A stretch of DNA of 64,000 bases from Achatina immaculata (lineage: Eukaryota > Mollusca > Gastropoda > Stylommatophora > Achatinidae): assembly GCA_009760885.1 (NCBI GenBank), contig CM019709.1, positions 33,720,626 through 33,784,625 on the forward strand. The letters run 5' to 3'. Shown here piece by piece: positions 1-10,110 of the stretch. Positions within the stretch are counted from its first letter, which is position 1. Each line of letters starts with the position of its first letter. Made by a program: the position numbers and the translations under genes. The notes below the pieces were generated by a model that was given only the letters and a program-made list of their open reading frames with translations, searched no databases and had not been told where the DNA came from.

Positions 1-430
1 TTTCTCTCATCTCCGCTTCGGTCCATTGTATACAGAGTAGTTTTCTTAGACATTTGTCTTCGAATGCGTCCAGTTTGTTCTCTATTTCTTTGGTAGCTTT
101 CCAGCGTTAACATGCCTATGTAAGGGCGGGGTATTATATTTGAACGTTCTAGTCTTATGCTTAGGTGTTCTGGTTTCCAGATTTTCTCAACATTTTTAAT
201 GGCTAACGGTGCCTTAGCTATTCTGGTCCTATCTTCTTTCCTCGTGTCTCCTTCCTGGTTAATGTAACTTCCGAGACGTATAAAATGATCTACTTCTTCT
301 GCTTCTGTTCCTTCCAAATATACTTTTTTCTTTCTCTTGCGTGATTAGATTCTTCATTATTTTTGTCTTTACCTCGTTGACCTGAAGTCCTATTTTGCTA
401 GCCATTGAGTGCAGAGTGTCTGTTTTTTAT
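1..430 (-). mobile_element. LINE-B-like reverse transcriptase fragment, cut by the window edge
   Basis: Read on the minus strand, this encodes a decayed piece of a non-LTR retrotransposon polymerase. The segment near 350-425 reads Gly-Leu-Gln-Val-Asn-Glu-Val-Lys-Thr-Lys-Ile-Met, which is the conserved GLxxNxxKTKxM motif that follows the RT active site. The order of motifs matches the better-preserved copies at 7855-8567 and 9372-10110, but identity is clearly lower, so it is an older or sister subfamily. It has frameshifts and no intact ORF. The 3' end would lie outside the window. Confidence 0.7.
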
Positions 431-540
431 TCTTGCGTCATTTCCATATTTCCACTAATATGTGCTGAATATATCATATATAGTCATTAAGATTATTCAT
501 TTCAAATGTAATATCTGCCTTCATTTATACATGCGAACGC

Positions 541-957
541 TGAAAAACAACGAAAGAAATAGACAAGAAATTAAGACTCTTTCGAAAACAAATGCCTCAG
601 GAAAATACTTGCTATAAAGTAGAACGAATTCAAGAACAACTCAGAGATAAGGCAGATGAGCGAACAACAACTAATCTCATGGGTGATCAGGAAAAGGAAA
701 TGGACATATGTCGGTCACGTGATGAGAAGAAATAGTCAGAGAATCCCAAAAACAAGCTATCAAGTGAACATGAAAGGCTGAAGAAAAAGAGGCAGACCGC
801 GTGAAACTCTAAAGAGAACATAAGAGAGGCCAGTACAGTAGGTATAAAATCCCTTGACGAGGTTGAAAAGCTCGCCGAGGACTTAAAATCTTGCCAAACT
901 ACCATGCGGGCCCAATGTGACGTTTAACGGCATTGGAAGGATGTAAGATGTAAGATA
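541..957 (+). mobile_element. LINE-B 3' fragment
   Basis: This is the plus-strand 3' end of a non-LTR retrotransposon. It shares the segment encoding the region from the RT thumb (lysine-rich, followed by a region like Trp-Thr-Tyr-Val-Gly-His) to the C-terminal Lys-Ser-Leu-Asp-Glu-Val-Glu-Lys-Leu-Ala-Glu-Asp motif. It then has the 3' sequence CGTTTAACGGCA and a TAAGATGTAAGATATC-like tail, the hallmark of this family here. It is 5' truncated and carries several stops and frameshifts. Confidence 0.8.
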
Positions 958-1409
958 TCATCTGCAAAATCAAGGTCCTTTAGCTGAGTAATGGATGAAT
1001 CCTTTCTTCATACTGACATATGCAACTTCACGCTTTCAGACAGCACACATATGCTAACATAAACGCATACATACATAACTCACAGTATGCTCTTGATTAG
1101 ATTTTAAAATAGTGAGAGTTCCTATTCTTTGGTGGTAGATTAAAAGATATTACAGGAATATAGTTCCGTGAATGTGTTAGGGTAAAGCTGACGTTTTGAT
1201 TAAAACACTTCCAAAGTGGCCAGGGGACAGTCAAAAACATCCAAATGTAACAGTAAGTAGGGGATCTGTAGAATCGATATCGAAACAACTTCAGTCAAAA
1301 ACGTCAACAAAAGCGTGTTTCGATTATTTTGGTCGATTCCAGCAGTTTTGTCTATCCAGTGTCATCCCGATAGATGATCATGCTTTTCCTTAATTCTCTG
1401 TTCCGACTG

Positions 1410-1593
1410 TTAGTTACGAAGCTGGGCTGACGTTCTTTCTCCATGCCACTTCATCAGCTCATCTGTCATCTTCCCTCTTTGTCTGCCTGGGTCTCTTTTG
1501 CCCTCTATCTTCCCTGTTGTTGTCAAATATTCCAGTGCACCTGCTCTCATTCTTGTGAGTGTGGGACATTTCTTCTTAAAGTTTGTCACTGCT

Positions 1594-1595
<2 letters not shown>
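1410..1595 (-). mobile_element. LINE-E C-terminal fragment
   Basis: The minus strand encodes Thr-Thr-Gly-Lys-Ile-Glu-Gly-Lys-Arg-Asp-Pro-Gly-Arg-Gln-Arg followed by Met-Thr-Asp-Glu-Leu. This is the conserved TGKxEGKRxRGRQRxKMxD motif near the C-terminus of many non-LTR reverse transcriptases. A paralogous piece lies at 23579-23785. A (CT)n run separates it from the next repeat. Confidence 0.75.

Positions 1596-1643
<48 letters not shown>
1595..1643. repeat. (CT)n microsatellite
   Basis: About 24 perfect CT units between two transposon fragments. Confidence 0.95.
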
Positions 1644-1647
<4 letters not shown>

Positions 1648-1703
1648 GCCTGCGTGCCCAATTCTTTACCCTTGAAAAATAAAGATTATTCATTCATTCA
1701 TTC
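1644..1703 (+). repeat. 3' end of a dispersed retroposon with (ATTC)n tail
   Basis: The core GGCCTGCGTGCCCAATTCTT, an A-rich stretch with an AATAAA-like signal, and an ATTCATTCATTC tail recur at 23495-23553 (plus, tail ATCAATCAATC) and 50460-50525 (minus). The three copies show this to be the 3' terminus of a retroposed family. The body upstream is not recognisable. Confidence 0.7.
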
Positions 1704-1711
1704 TCTCTCTC

Positions 1712-1930
1712 TTCTGCCTCGTTCATGACCTCTTCGTTTGATCCCTTCGCTGTCCATGGTATCTTTAGCATTCTTCTGAGGAACCACATTGTACTTCCCT
1801 GATGACTGTCCATGTTGCACACTCATAGACAGGATTGGATCAAGATTTGAGACTTTGTAGTGTCCCAGCCTCGTCTTTAGGACGCATTCTGTTGTCTTGT
1901 GTACAAGGAGGGACGCCACAAAGCTAAGTT
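1712..1930 (-). mobile_element. LINE-E RT fragment (YGCExWT region)
   Basis: In the minus direction, the translated frames show a decayed version of the stretch that normally reads Tyr-Gly-Cys-Glu-x-Trp-Thr through an Arg-Arg-Met-Leu-x-Ile-x-Trp-Thr-like segment. At least two frameshifts break it. It may be the upstream part of the fragment at 1410-1595, with a retroposon tail and microsatellite wedged between. Confidence 0.55.
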
Positions 1931-2084
1931 TTTCTTTTTTTCATTTTTCTTCTTTGTGCTGTGTTGTGTTTGTTTTTATGTAATCCTCGAAAAAAGCTCA
2001 CGCTGAAATATTAGATGTTGTATGTTTTTCATTATTTGTGTTTTTTTCTCACTTTTCTCATTCCCTCTGTCGCTTTGTAAAAGT

Positions 2085-2160
2085 GTAAGATACACCTCTA
2101 TCTACCTGTATCACTAGAACCAGTTTTACTGCAGTCGTTATCTTGTTTATCTGTCACATG
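2085..2160 (+). repeat. Short dispersed repeat, copy 1
   Basis: The stretch with CTCTATCTACCTGTATCACT followed by AGAACCAGTTTTACTGCAGT matches 34920-34985. This copy lacks the left arm that forms a hairpin in the other copy. Confidence 0.55.
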
Positions 2161-2229
2161 GCTCAAGATAACAATGGAGCGCTCTTTTCTTCGCTTTCAG
2201 TGTTAGTGATTGATTGGTTCAAGAATTTT

Positions 2230-3205
2230 TTTCATCCTTTGAAACATTATTTTAGCCCGTGTTATTTTGTTCTTTGTCTCTATTTCACATCATCCATCTG
2301 AAGTTATTAATATCCCTAGATATTTGAACTTGTCTACCTGCTTCAGCGTTTTGTTGTTGGCTGTTATTTTACAACTCAGAATCACTTTATGCTTAGAGAT
2401 GACCGGGACTTCCGTTTTCTTCTTAGAGATGACCGAGACTTCTGTTTTCTTCTTCTAAAAATGACCCTGACTTCTGTTTCCTTCTTAGAGATGACCGAGA
2501 CTTCTGTTTTCTTCTTCTAAAAATGACCCTGACTTCTGTTTCCTTCTTAGAGATGACCGGGATTTCTGTTTTCTTCTTAGAGACGACCGAGACTTCTGTT
2601 TTGTTTTTTTTTTCCTAGAGGGGACCGGGACTTCTGTTTTCTTCTTAGAGATGACCGAGACTTCTGTTTTTTTTTTTTCTTAGAGATGACCGGGACTTCT
2701 GTTTTTTTTTTCTTAGAGATGACCGAGACTTCTGTGTTTTTTTTCTTAGAGATGACCGAGACTTCTGTTTTTTTTCCTTAGAGATGACCGGGACTTCTGT
2801 TTTTTTTTTCTTAGAGATGACCGGGACTTCTGTTTTGTTTTTTTTTTCCTAGAGGGGACCGGGACTTCTGTTTTCTTCTTAGAGATGACCGAGACTTCTG
2901 TTTTTTTTTTTCTTGGAGATGACCGGGACTTCTGTTTTTTTTTTCTTAGAGATGACCGGGACTTCTGTTTTGTTTTTTTTTTCCTAGAGGGGACCGGGAC
3001 TTCTGTTTTCTTCTTAGAGATGACCGAGACTTCTGTTTTTTTTTTCTTAGAGATGACCGGGACTTCTGTTTTCTTCTCATTCAGGCTGAGACATCGTTTT
3101 TCACTTCCCATCTCTACTCTATTTGTCAGCTTCTCTAGTTCACAAAGGCCTTTTTTTAACTTCACTGATAACCAACATTCTAGCGTCATCGTTAAAAGCA
3201 TTTCT
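2230..3205 (-). mobile_element. LINE RT fragment interrupted by its own minisatellite
   Basis: On the minus strand, 3085-3205 encodes an RT palm/thumb stretch (Leu-Lys-Lys-Gly-Leu-Cys-Glu-Leu-Glu-Lys-Leu, then Ser-Leu-Asn-Glu-Lys-Lys-Thr-Glu-Val). Positions 2230-2392 encode what should follow it (Lys-Gln-Val-Asp-Lys-Phe-Lys-Tyr-Leu-Gly, then Ile-Thr-Ser-Asp-Gly). The normal order in such proteins is NxxKTKVMVIS...LEQVxxFKYLGxxITSDG. The array at 2392-3085 lies exactly between the two halves. Confidence 0.75.
2392..3085. repeat. 30-bp minisatellite seeded in LINE coding sequence
   Basis: About 22 units of roughly AGAGATGACCGAGACTTCTG plus a T-rich spacer of variable length. On the minus strand a unit reads Lys-Lys-Thr-Glu-Val-Pro-Val-Ile-Ser-Lys, a copy of the KKTxVMVISK stretch of the host LINE reverse transcriptase. 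Confidence 0.9.
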
Positions 3206-3424
3206 TAATATTTAGTGGAATTTTTTTGGCCTATATAAATTATTGAGCAAAATTCTGTGCCACAGTTTTGTTTTTGTATTGTTAATTTGTTTGCTTAAAT
3301 CACAAAATATCCTATATTTGTCTTTCGTTACGTTTCTTCAGCGCTGCAGGTACAATGTGCATAGAAATGGTTTTATTTGTTTGTTTTTGTAATACGAGAT
3401 AACATTTGGCAAAGAGAAATGGTC

Positions 3425-3760
3425 GGCTTTCTCAAGATTCGTACACGGGTATAGAGAAATGGTTCGCTCTTTGTTCTGGACGGGTTTAGGTATAGAGAAA
3501 TGGTTCACTCTTTGTTCTGGACGGGTTTAGGTATAGAGAAATGGTTTGCTCTTTGTTCTGGACGGGTTTAGGTATAGAGAAATGGTTTGCTCTTTGTTGT
3601 GGACGGGTTTAGGTATAGAGAAATGGTTTGCTCTTTGTTGTGGACGGGTTTAAGTATAGAGAAATGGTTTGCTCTTTGTTCTGGACGGGTTTAGGTATAG
3701 AGAAAAATGGTTTGCTCTTTGTTGTGGACGGGTTTAGGTATAGAGAAAAATGGTATACGG
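3425..3760. repeat. 41-bp minisatellite
   Basis: About eight units, each containing TATAGAGAAATGGTTTGCTC and TGTTCTGGACGGGTTTAGG, at 41-bp spacing. No coding function is indicated. Confidence 0.9.
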
Positions 3761-3879
3761 AATAATAAAGGCCCATTTTAGTAGATGATTGTATCTGGCT
3801 TAAATATACAACACTAACGCTGATAACCTGTTTCAAATAGCAGTTAAAGTCGTACAACTGGTGTATATCATCCTGCCAA

Positions 3880-4165
3880 ACGAATTTTACATCTTCCCGT
3901 GCAGGTAAACGTCACAAAGGGCTCGCATGGAGGATAGCCAAGTTTTCCTGTTTTCGGCGAGCTTTTCAACCTCCTCAAGGGATTTTTATGCCTACTAATT
4001 TGGCCTCTCTTAACAATGTCCTTTATTTTTTTAGAGTTTCACGTGGTCGACCTCTTTTTCTTCGGCCTGTTGTGTTCCACTTGATAGCTTGTTTTGGGGA
4101 TTCTCTGATTGTTCCTTCTCATCATGTGTTGAATATGTGTACTAAAAAGTAATCCCGCAGAGAAA
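3880..4165 (-). mobile_element. LINE-B 3' fragment
   Basis: The sequence runs from TAAACGTCACAAAGGGCTCG (3' side) through the reverse complement of the Arg-Gly-Arg-Pro-Arg segment to TTCTCATCATGTG. It aligns with the 3' half of the element at 7855-8567, but its TAAGATA tail is worn. It is a pseudogene fragment. Confidence 0.75.
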
Positions 4166-4317
4166 CTAAAGCCAAAATACATAAAATGCTGCGAGTGTTC
4201 GTAGCTAAAAGATATACATACAAAGCAACTGGACATGGGTTATTATTATTATTTTTTTTTTTGCGTCTTGAAAATGCTGAAAAAGTTGAACAAATTAATT
4301 TCTAATTTGGAAAGCCT

Positions 4318-4670
4318 TGGTTGGCGTCTGTGTGGTTGAGTGGTTAAGGTACTCGGTTTATTAATCCACTAATCGGGTTCAAGTCCCAGGAGTGGGATTT
4401 TTTTTGTCTGGTAAACACCCCCACAAAAAACATCGGGGTCCAAACAGCCTCTAAAATTGGGTACCCAGAGAAATTAGGGGAGGTAACTGCGGCCAGACCT
4501 GATACTGATCACATAATACTGTAGTAGGAAATACTAGCCTAAAACCGTATCCCCATTTTGTCTTAATGTCGTGGAGACTGGGATTTTTACCTTTGTAAAA
4601 GTTTTAGTTGTCATAGTAACCCAGCTATCCCGGCAGCTAGTGCGAGAAAAGCCATAAAATGAATGCTCAA
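4318..4670 (+). mobile_element. tRNA-derived SINE (type 1)
   Basis: A tRNA-like head occupies about 4321-4395. It has an A-box-like TGTGGTTGAGTGGTTAAGG (4331-4349) and a B-box-like GGGTTCAAGTCCC (4375-4387), in the right order and spacing for RNA polymerase III. A non-tRNA body follows (GGGTACCCAGAGAAATTAGG and onward). The lack of a clean cloverleaf and the long body argue against a functional tRNA gene. Confidence 0.75.
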
Positions 4671-4769
4671 AATGTTAAGTACAAGAGTTGTTTTATGTAT
4701 TATATTCAGTTGCTATTGATTTATTTTTTATATAGGTTATAAGTTCTTTAGGAATAAAGATCTTCTTGA

Positions 4770-5240
4770 ACAAGGACCTTGTGTGGGAGAGAGTGTCTGT
4801 TAAGGACATTGTGTGGAAGAGAATGTAAGCTAAGGACCTTGTGTGAGAGAGTGTGTCTGTTAAGGACATTGTGTGAGAGAGTTTATGTTAAGGTATTGTG
4901 TGAGAGAGAGTGTAAGCTAAGGACCTTGTGTCAGAGAGTGTCTGTTAAGGTATTGTGTGGGAGAGAATGTATGCTAAGGACCTTGTGTGGAAGAGAATGT
5001 AAGCTAAGGACCTTGTGTGGGAGAGTGTGTCTGTTAAGGACATTGTGTGAGAGAGTTTATGTTAAGGTAATGTGTGGGAGAGAGTGTATGTTAAGGATCT
5101 TGTGTGTGAGAGAGTGTATGTTAAGGACTGTGTGGGAGAGAGTATGTTAAGGACATTTTGTGGGAGAGGGTGTGTGTCGATGACAGTGTGTGGAAGACAA
5201 TGTATGTTAAGGAGCTTGTGTGGGGGAGAGTGTGTGTTAC
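4770..5240. repeat. 30-bp minisatellite, copy outside the LINE
   Basis: About 16 units near AAGGACCTTGTGTGGGAGAG followed by AGTGTATGTT. The same unit forms the array at 6577-6880 inside a LINE. Frames stay open over short stretches because 30 is a multiple of three, which is not evidence of coding. Confidence 0.9.
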
Positions 5241-5689
5241 AGCTGCTTCCTTGAAATATCTTAACGGTGACAGGAATTTGATTTGTTAGTTCCCATTGTT
5301 TGTTTTGAGACCGTGTTCATGTCCAATGAGAAGAGGGCCCAGCTGGTCTATTGCTCTGGATGCCCATAGGAGTTTCACTGTTTTAAAGGTGGAGGTCTGG
5401 AATGCTTCTAGGGGTCCTGGAGTGGATGAATAAAGATGAATTTGGAGGAGGGGGGGGGAATACCGGTTTACAAAATCTCTCCCAGAAACTCTGGCTGTAA
5501 TCAGCCTTGCCTCCCCTCCTTTTCCTCTCCCCTCCACATTCCTAATCGCATTGGCCAGGCTGCAGGAGAGAAGTAGTTTGTTACAAGGAGCACCGGGAAG
5601 GGGGGATGTGGGAGCTAGGGTTAGGGTCTTGAACAGTTCTGCCTCGCTGGCTTCATCATTCTTATACTACAAGTATATCTTCTAACATT

Positions 5690-6070
5690 CTTAGTCCAAC
5701 TCTCTTCTGCTAACATTTTTAGCCCAATATCCTTCTGCTAACATTCTTAGTCCAACATCCTTCTGCTAACATTCTTAGTCCAACACCCTTCTGCTAACAT
5801 TCTTAGTCCAACACCCTTCTGCTAACATTCTTAGTCCAACATCCTTCTGCTAACATTCTTAGTCCAACACCCTTCTGCTAACATTCTTAGTCCAACATCC
5901 TTCTGCTAACATTCTTAGTCCAACATCCTTCTGCTAACATTCTTAGTCCAACATCCTTCTGCTAACATTCTTAGTCCAACATCCTTCTGCTAACATTCTT
6001 AGTCCAACATCCTTCTGCTAACATTCTTAGTCCAACATCCTTCTGCTAACATTCTTAGTTCAACACCCTC
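5690..6070. repeat. 28-bp minisatellite
   Basis: About 13 nearly identical units of TCCTTCTGCTAACATTCTTA plus GTCCAACA. Homogeneity is high, so expansion or gene conversion looks recent. Confidence 0.95.
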
Positions 6071-6379
6071 GAATGTTAGTAAGAATTCAAAATGATGGTC
6101 GCAGCTCGCTTTACCTCTTTCTCCAAGTCAGTTCGTTATGAGACATTTATCTCCAGTCTCAGACTGGCGATTCTCTGAGTGGTACCCCCTCCCCCACCCC
6201 CAGGAGAACGGATATTGGGGGGGGGGGGGGGAGAAAAGAAGGAGCTCCGGTGGGTGTCAGAATTCAACTGGGAGGGGGAAGAAATAGGAGCACTAGGAAT
6301 GTGCCCATTACAGCTTCCAGAGAAATGAGAAACATCACGTGGAAACGCAGCTCTGTCACTGGACATCAGAAAGGGAGTT

Positions 6380-7010
6380 GTTTAAATGCTACACTGAGCT
6401 TATCCTGCTCTATGGAAAGTGAGTCACCGACAGTCAACAGATCGGTGCAAAGGTCACTAGAGCCAGCAGAGATGCGGCTCATTAGAGGAATGTTAAGAAT
6501 ACCGTGGACAGCTAAGATGACGAACAGGGAGTGTCTGACAAAAGCAGAGCGGTAAGAAAACGGCAAGTCATCATTCATTGTGTGGAAGAGAATGTAAGCT
6601 AAGGGCCTTGTGTGGAAGAGAATGTAAGTTAAGGACCTTGTGTGGGAGAGAGAGTAAGCTAAGGACCTTACGTCGGAGAGAGTGTCTGTTAAGGACATTG
6701 TATGGAAGAGAATATAAGCTAAGGACCTTGTGTGGGAGAGAGTGTCTGTTAAGGACATTGTGTGAGAGAGTTTATGTTAAGGATCTTGTGTGGGAGAGAG
6801 TGTATGTTAAGGACATAGTGTGAGGGAGAGTGTGCGTTGAGGACAGTGTGTGGGAGACAATGTATGTTAAGGACAGTGTGGGGAAACATAATAACAACAG
6901 GAAAAGTACATGGCAAGAGAAACAGAGGAAGAACTAAGAGGGGAAAAAAATCGTGGACGACATGTAGCGGCACCAATATGTGGCCGTGTATTGCTCTACA
7001 TGATGAAGCT
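6380..7010 (+). mobile_element. LINE RT 3' fragment interrupted by a minisatellite
   Basis: Upstream of the array, 6400-6570 encodes a degraded Leu-Leu-Tyr-Gly region, then Arg-Gly-Met-Leu-Arg-Ile-Pro-Trp-Thr-Ala-Lys-Met-Thr-Asn-Arg and, shifted, Val-Arg-Lys-Arg-Gln. Downstream, 6880-6960 encodes Asn-Ile-Ile-Thr-Thr-Gly-Lys-Val-His-Gly-Lys-Arg-Asn-Arg-Gly-Arg. These are consecutive blocks of a non-LTR RT C-terminal region, so the array at 6577-6880 sits within the element. Confidence 0.7.
6577..6880. repeat. 30-bp minisatellite inside LINE
   Basis: About ten units related to those at 4770-5240, containing GTGTGGGAGAGAGTGTATGT. They begin right after the RKRQ-like block of the LINE and end just before its TTGKVHGKR block. 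Confidence 0.9.
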
Positions 7011-7019
7011 GTATTCTTT

Positions 7020-7440
7020 ATTCACTTTTTTTTTTGCTGCAGTTGCATGTACCCATAATACGGGCTCCACTGATGTGGCTAGAAACAGCTATCAATTTAT
7101 AATGACTTTGATGATGGTACTCTCCTTGATGTCTGCGGACGAATGTTACCCAGGCTGGCACTTCCTCTCATTGGCAACATAGCAGCAGAGAAACGACCTT
7201 AAAAGTTATAATGACTTTTAATGGTACACTGGATGACCATGTGACAACGTGACAGTGGCACGAACCATTCCAGGGACACACATTCATGACGTAAACCTCA
7301 CAGCAACAACACAGAACACATCCCCGACGTCTAATGTCCTGAGACTTCAACGCCAGCGGGATCTCCTGCTATATTCTATTCTAATGAGCTATTACAAAAG
7401 AGTTACACATAATATAGACTAATTAACCACAACTTCCTAA
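7020..7440. other. No recognisable feature
   Basis: Between the LINE fragments at 7010 and 7445 I see no gene, tandem repeat or element that I can name. The short open frames lack any known motif. Confidence 0.5.
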
Positions 7441-7444
7441 CCGA

Positions 7445-7854
7445 AATACAGATTTCAACTCTCTATAGATCCTAAGAAAACTAAATTGATGACAACTAAC
7501 AAAACAAACAAGGTAGCTGAAATATGTATCGATGAGGAAAAACTGGAAGAAGTGGAGAGTTTTGAATATCTTGGATCACTACTAACTAATATGGAGATAC
7601 AATGAGGGAAATTAAAAGGATGACATCTATCGCTCTTCAGAAAGTAAAACAACAAAAGAAGCTGTGGAGAAGAACAGACAGAACTACAAAATTAAGATTT
7701 TTAAGGGCATGCATCTTTTCCATCGCAACATATCCCTGTGAGACCTGGACACTTAACAAAACAGCTGAGGAACACATAAATGCCTTTAAATGTAAATCCT
7801 ACAGATGAATTCTTCAAATATCATGGACACAAAAAGAACAAATATATCCATACT
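7445..7854 (+). mobile_element. LINE-A, left part of a split copy
   Basis: This is the reverse-transcriptase C-terminal half of LINE-A. It encodes Glu-Glu-Lys-Leu-Glu-Glu-Val-Glu-Ser-Phe-Glu-Tyr-Leu-Gly-Ser-Leu-Leu-Thr-Asn, then Met-Arg-Glu-Ile-Lys-Arg-Met-Thr, then Cys-Glu-Thr-Trp-Thr-Leu-Asn-Lys-Thr-Ala. A one-base loss after Thr-Asn and a stop in the Tyr-Arg-Arg segment show decay. The sequence stops at ATATCCATACT and resumes at 8579 after a second element. Confidence 0.85.
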
Positions 7855-8567
7855 TATCTTATCTTATATCTTATATCCTTCCCGTGCCGTTAAACGTCAC
7901 ACAGGGCTCGCAAAGTAGTTCGCCAATTTTTCCTGTCTTCGGCCAGTCTTTCAAGCTCATCAAAGGATTTTATGCCTGTTAATTTGGCCTCTCTTAACAA
8001 TGTCCTCTACAGAGTTTCACGCGGTCTGCCTCTTTTTCTTTGGCCTGTTGTGTTCCACTTGATAGCTTGTTTTGGGATTCTCTGATCATTTCTTCTCATC
8101 AAGTGACCAACATATGTCCATCTCCTTTTCCTGATCACCCATGAGACTGGTTGTTTTTCAGTCATCTGTCTTATCTCTGCATTGTTCTTGAATTCGTTCC
8201 ACTTGATGCCGAGTATTTTCCTTATGCATTTGTTTTCAAAAGAGTCTAATTTCTTTTCTATTTCTTTAGTTGTTTTCCAGCTTTCACATGCATAAATGAG
8301 GGTGGATATTACATTTGAATTGAATAGTCTTAACTTGGTTTTTGTGCTTATAACATTTGAATTCCATATGTTCTCAAGATTCTTGAAGATTGATGCTGCT
8401 TTTTCAATTCTGATCCTAACTTCCTTTCTAGTGTCACCATCCTGGTCTATTTAGCTGCCAAGGTATGCAAATTGATTGACTTCTTCAATATCTGTCCCTT
8501 CTATGTGTATTTTTCCATTTTGATTAATGGGAATTTTCATTATTTTTGTTTTGTCCTTGTTAATTTC
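7855..8567 (-). mobile_element. LINE-B copy nested in LINE-A
   Basis: A 5'-truncated LINE-B in antisense to its host. Its tail (TATCTTATCTTATATC on the plus strand) is at the left and its truncation point at the right, near the codons for Glu-Ile-Asn-Lys-Asp-Lys-Thr-Lys. The borders are exact because ATATCCATACT occurs on both sides (7844-7854 and 8568-8578), an 11-bp target-site duplication typical of target-primed reverse transcription. The minus-strand ORF has stops, so the copy is dead. Confidence 0.9.
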
Positions 8568-8870
8568 ATATCCATACTACAAGAACTTAATATTGAAGAA
8601 GGCTGGCTAGTAAAGAGGATAAAGAGAGAAAACTTACATATTTTTGACACATTAAACGTCATGATAATCTAGAGAAGACCGTCTTGGAAGTGTACATAAT
8701 GGGAAAAAGAAAGAGAGGAAGACCAAGGTGATGATGGCTACAAGACATCGTTGATGATCTGCAAATGGATGCATCAGCAGCAGGCCATCTTGCTCACAAC
8801 CGAGATGCCTACAGGAGAGCTGTGAGGGAAGCAAAATTCCGCAAGGGACATGCAAATGAATGAATGAATC
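8568..8870 (+). mobile_element. LINE-A, right part of the split copy
   Basis: After the duplicated ATATCCATACT, LINE-A resumes with Gln-Glu-Leu-Asn-Ile-Glu-Glu-Gly-Trp-Leu-Val-Lys-Arg. It runs through the Arg-Gly-Arg-Pro-Arg and Leu-Gln-Asp-Ile-Val-Asp-Asp blocks (frameshifted) to the terminal Lys-Gly-His-Ala-Asn-Glu and a TGAATGAATGAA tail. Confidence 0.85.
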
Positions 8871-9207
8871 AGTGAATAGATCCTATGTCCTAACTATCAT
8901 TTTTCTTCCATCTTGTCGTCTCCTAGTCCTTTTGTCGTCTACTCTCTTTCCTTTCTTTTTTCTGTCTGTTCAAGTGCCGCACGGTGACTTTTTTTTCTAG
9001 CTGACCGACAACCAGAGGATAGGGTTTTCCCGATCACTCTGTACTTAGTTTCTCCATTTTGAAACAAAATTTACGCTAACTGTCCACTTCTAATATACTG
9101 CTACAGGTATAAAGCACAACAAAAACAAAAAATCCAAGCAGCTGAGCTGGTGGAAAATATTAAGGAACGAGATCTGTGAAGAAGCATGACCACAGACGAC
9201 TAACGGC

Positions 9208-9214
9208 ATGGCAC

Positions 9215-9276
<62 letters not shown>
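9208..9276. repeat. (GAT)n microsatellite
   Basis: About 22 perfect GAT units. They read as polyaspartate in one frame and polyserine in the other, but there is no gene context. Confidence 0.95.
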
Positions 9277-9278
<2 letters not shown>

Positions 9279-9371
9279 GGGAGGCAAGAAGAGGGTGGCG
9301 AAAGCTAGTCTGAAAAATGTTTTGAAACGATTATTGTACACTTTTTTAATGTGCTGTACCGGGACTAAGGA

Positions 9372-10110
9372 ATCTTATCTTCTTATATCTTATATCATTC
9401 CCGTACCGTTAAACGTCACATAAGGCTCGCAAGGTAGTTCGCCAATTTTTCCTGTTTTCGGCGACCCTTTCAACCTCATCAAGGGATTTTATGCCTATTA
9501 ATGTGTCCTCTCTTAACAGTGTCCTCTTTAGAGTTATACGCGGTCTGCCTCTTTTTCTTTGGCCTGTTGTGTTCCACTTGATAGTTTGTTCTGGGATTCT
9601 CTGATCATTTCTTCCCATCACGTGACCATTTTACATCCATCTCCTTTTCCTGATCACCCATGAGACTGGTTGTTTTTCAGTCATCTGTCTTATCTCTGCA
9701 TTGTTCTTGAATTCGTTCCACTTGATGCCGAGTATTTTCCTTATGCATTTGTTTTCAAAAGAGTCTAATTTCTTGTCTGTTTCTTTAGTTGTTTTCCAGC
9801 TTTCACATGCATAAATTAGGGTGGATATTACATTTGAACTGGATAGTCTTAACTTGGTTTTTGTGCTTATAACTTTTGAATGTCATATGTTCTCAAGATT
9901 CTTGAAGATCGATGCTGCTTTTGCAATTCTAATTCTAACTTCCTTTCTGTTGTCACCATCCTGGTCTATGTAGCTGCCAAGGTATGCAAATTGATTGACT
10001 TCTTCATCTGCCCCTTCTACGTTTATTTTTTTCCATTTTGATTAATGGGAAGTTTCATTATTTTTGTAATGTCTTTCTTAATTTCAAGACCTATTTTGAA
10101 TTTACAAAGA
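9372..10110 (-). mobile_element. LINE-B copy
   Basis: The minus strand encodes the RT segment from a KIGLEI-like block, through Met-Met-Gly-Arg-Asn-Asp-Gln-Arg-Ile-Pro and Gln-Arg-Lys-Arg-Gly-Arg-Pro-Arg, to Trp-Arg-Thr-Thr-Leu-Arg-Ala-Leu-Cys-Asp-Val and a stop. The tail (RC of AATCTTATCTTCTTATATCT) is on the left. The last 70 codons are open but the rest has stops. I found no clear target-site duplication. Confidence 0.85.

Noticed and set aside
5690..6070. CRISPR-like array of regular repeats
   Set aside because: Units are directly adjacent with no unique spacers, there are no cas genes, and the context is eukaryotic. The same applies to the other minisatellites.
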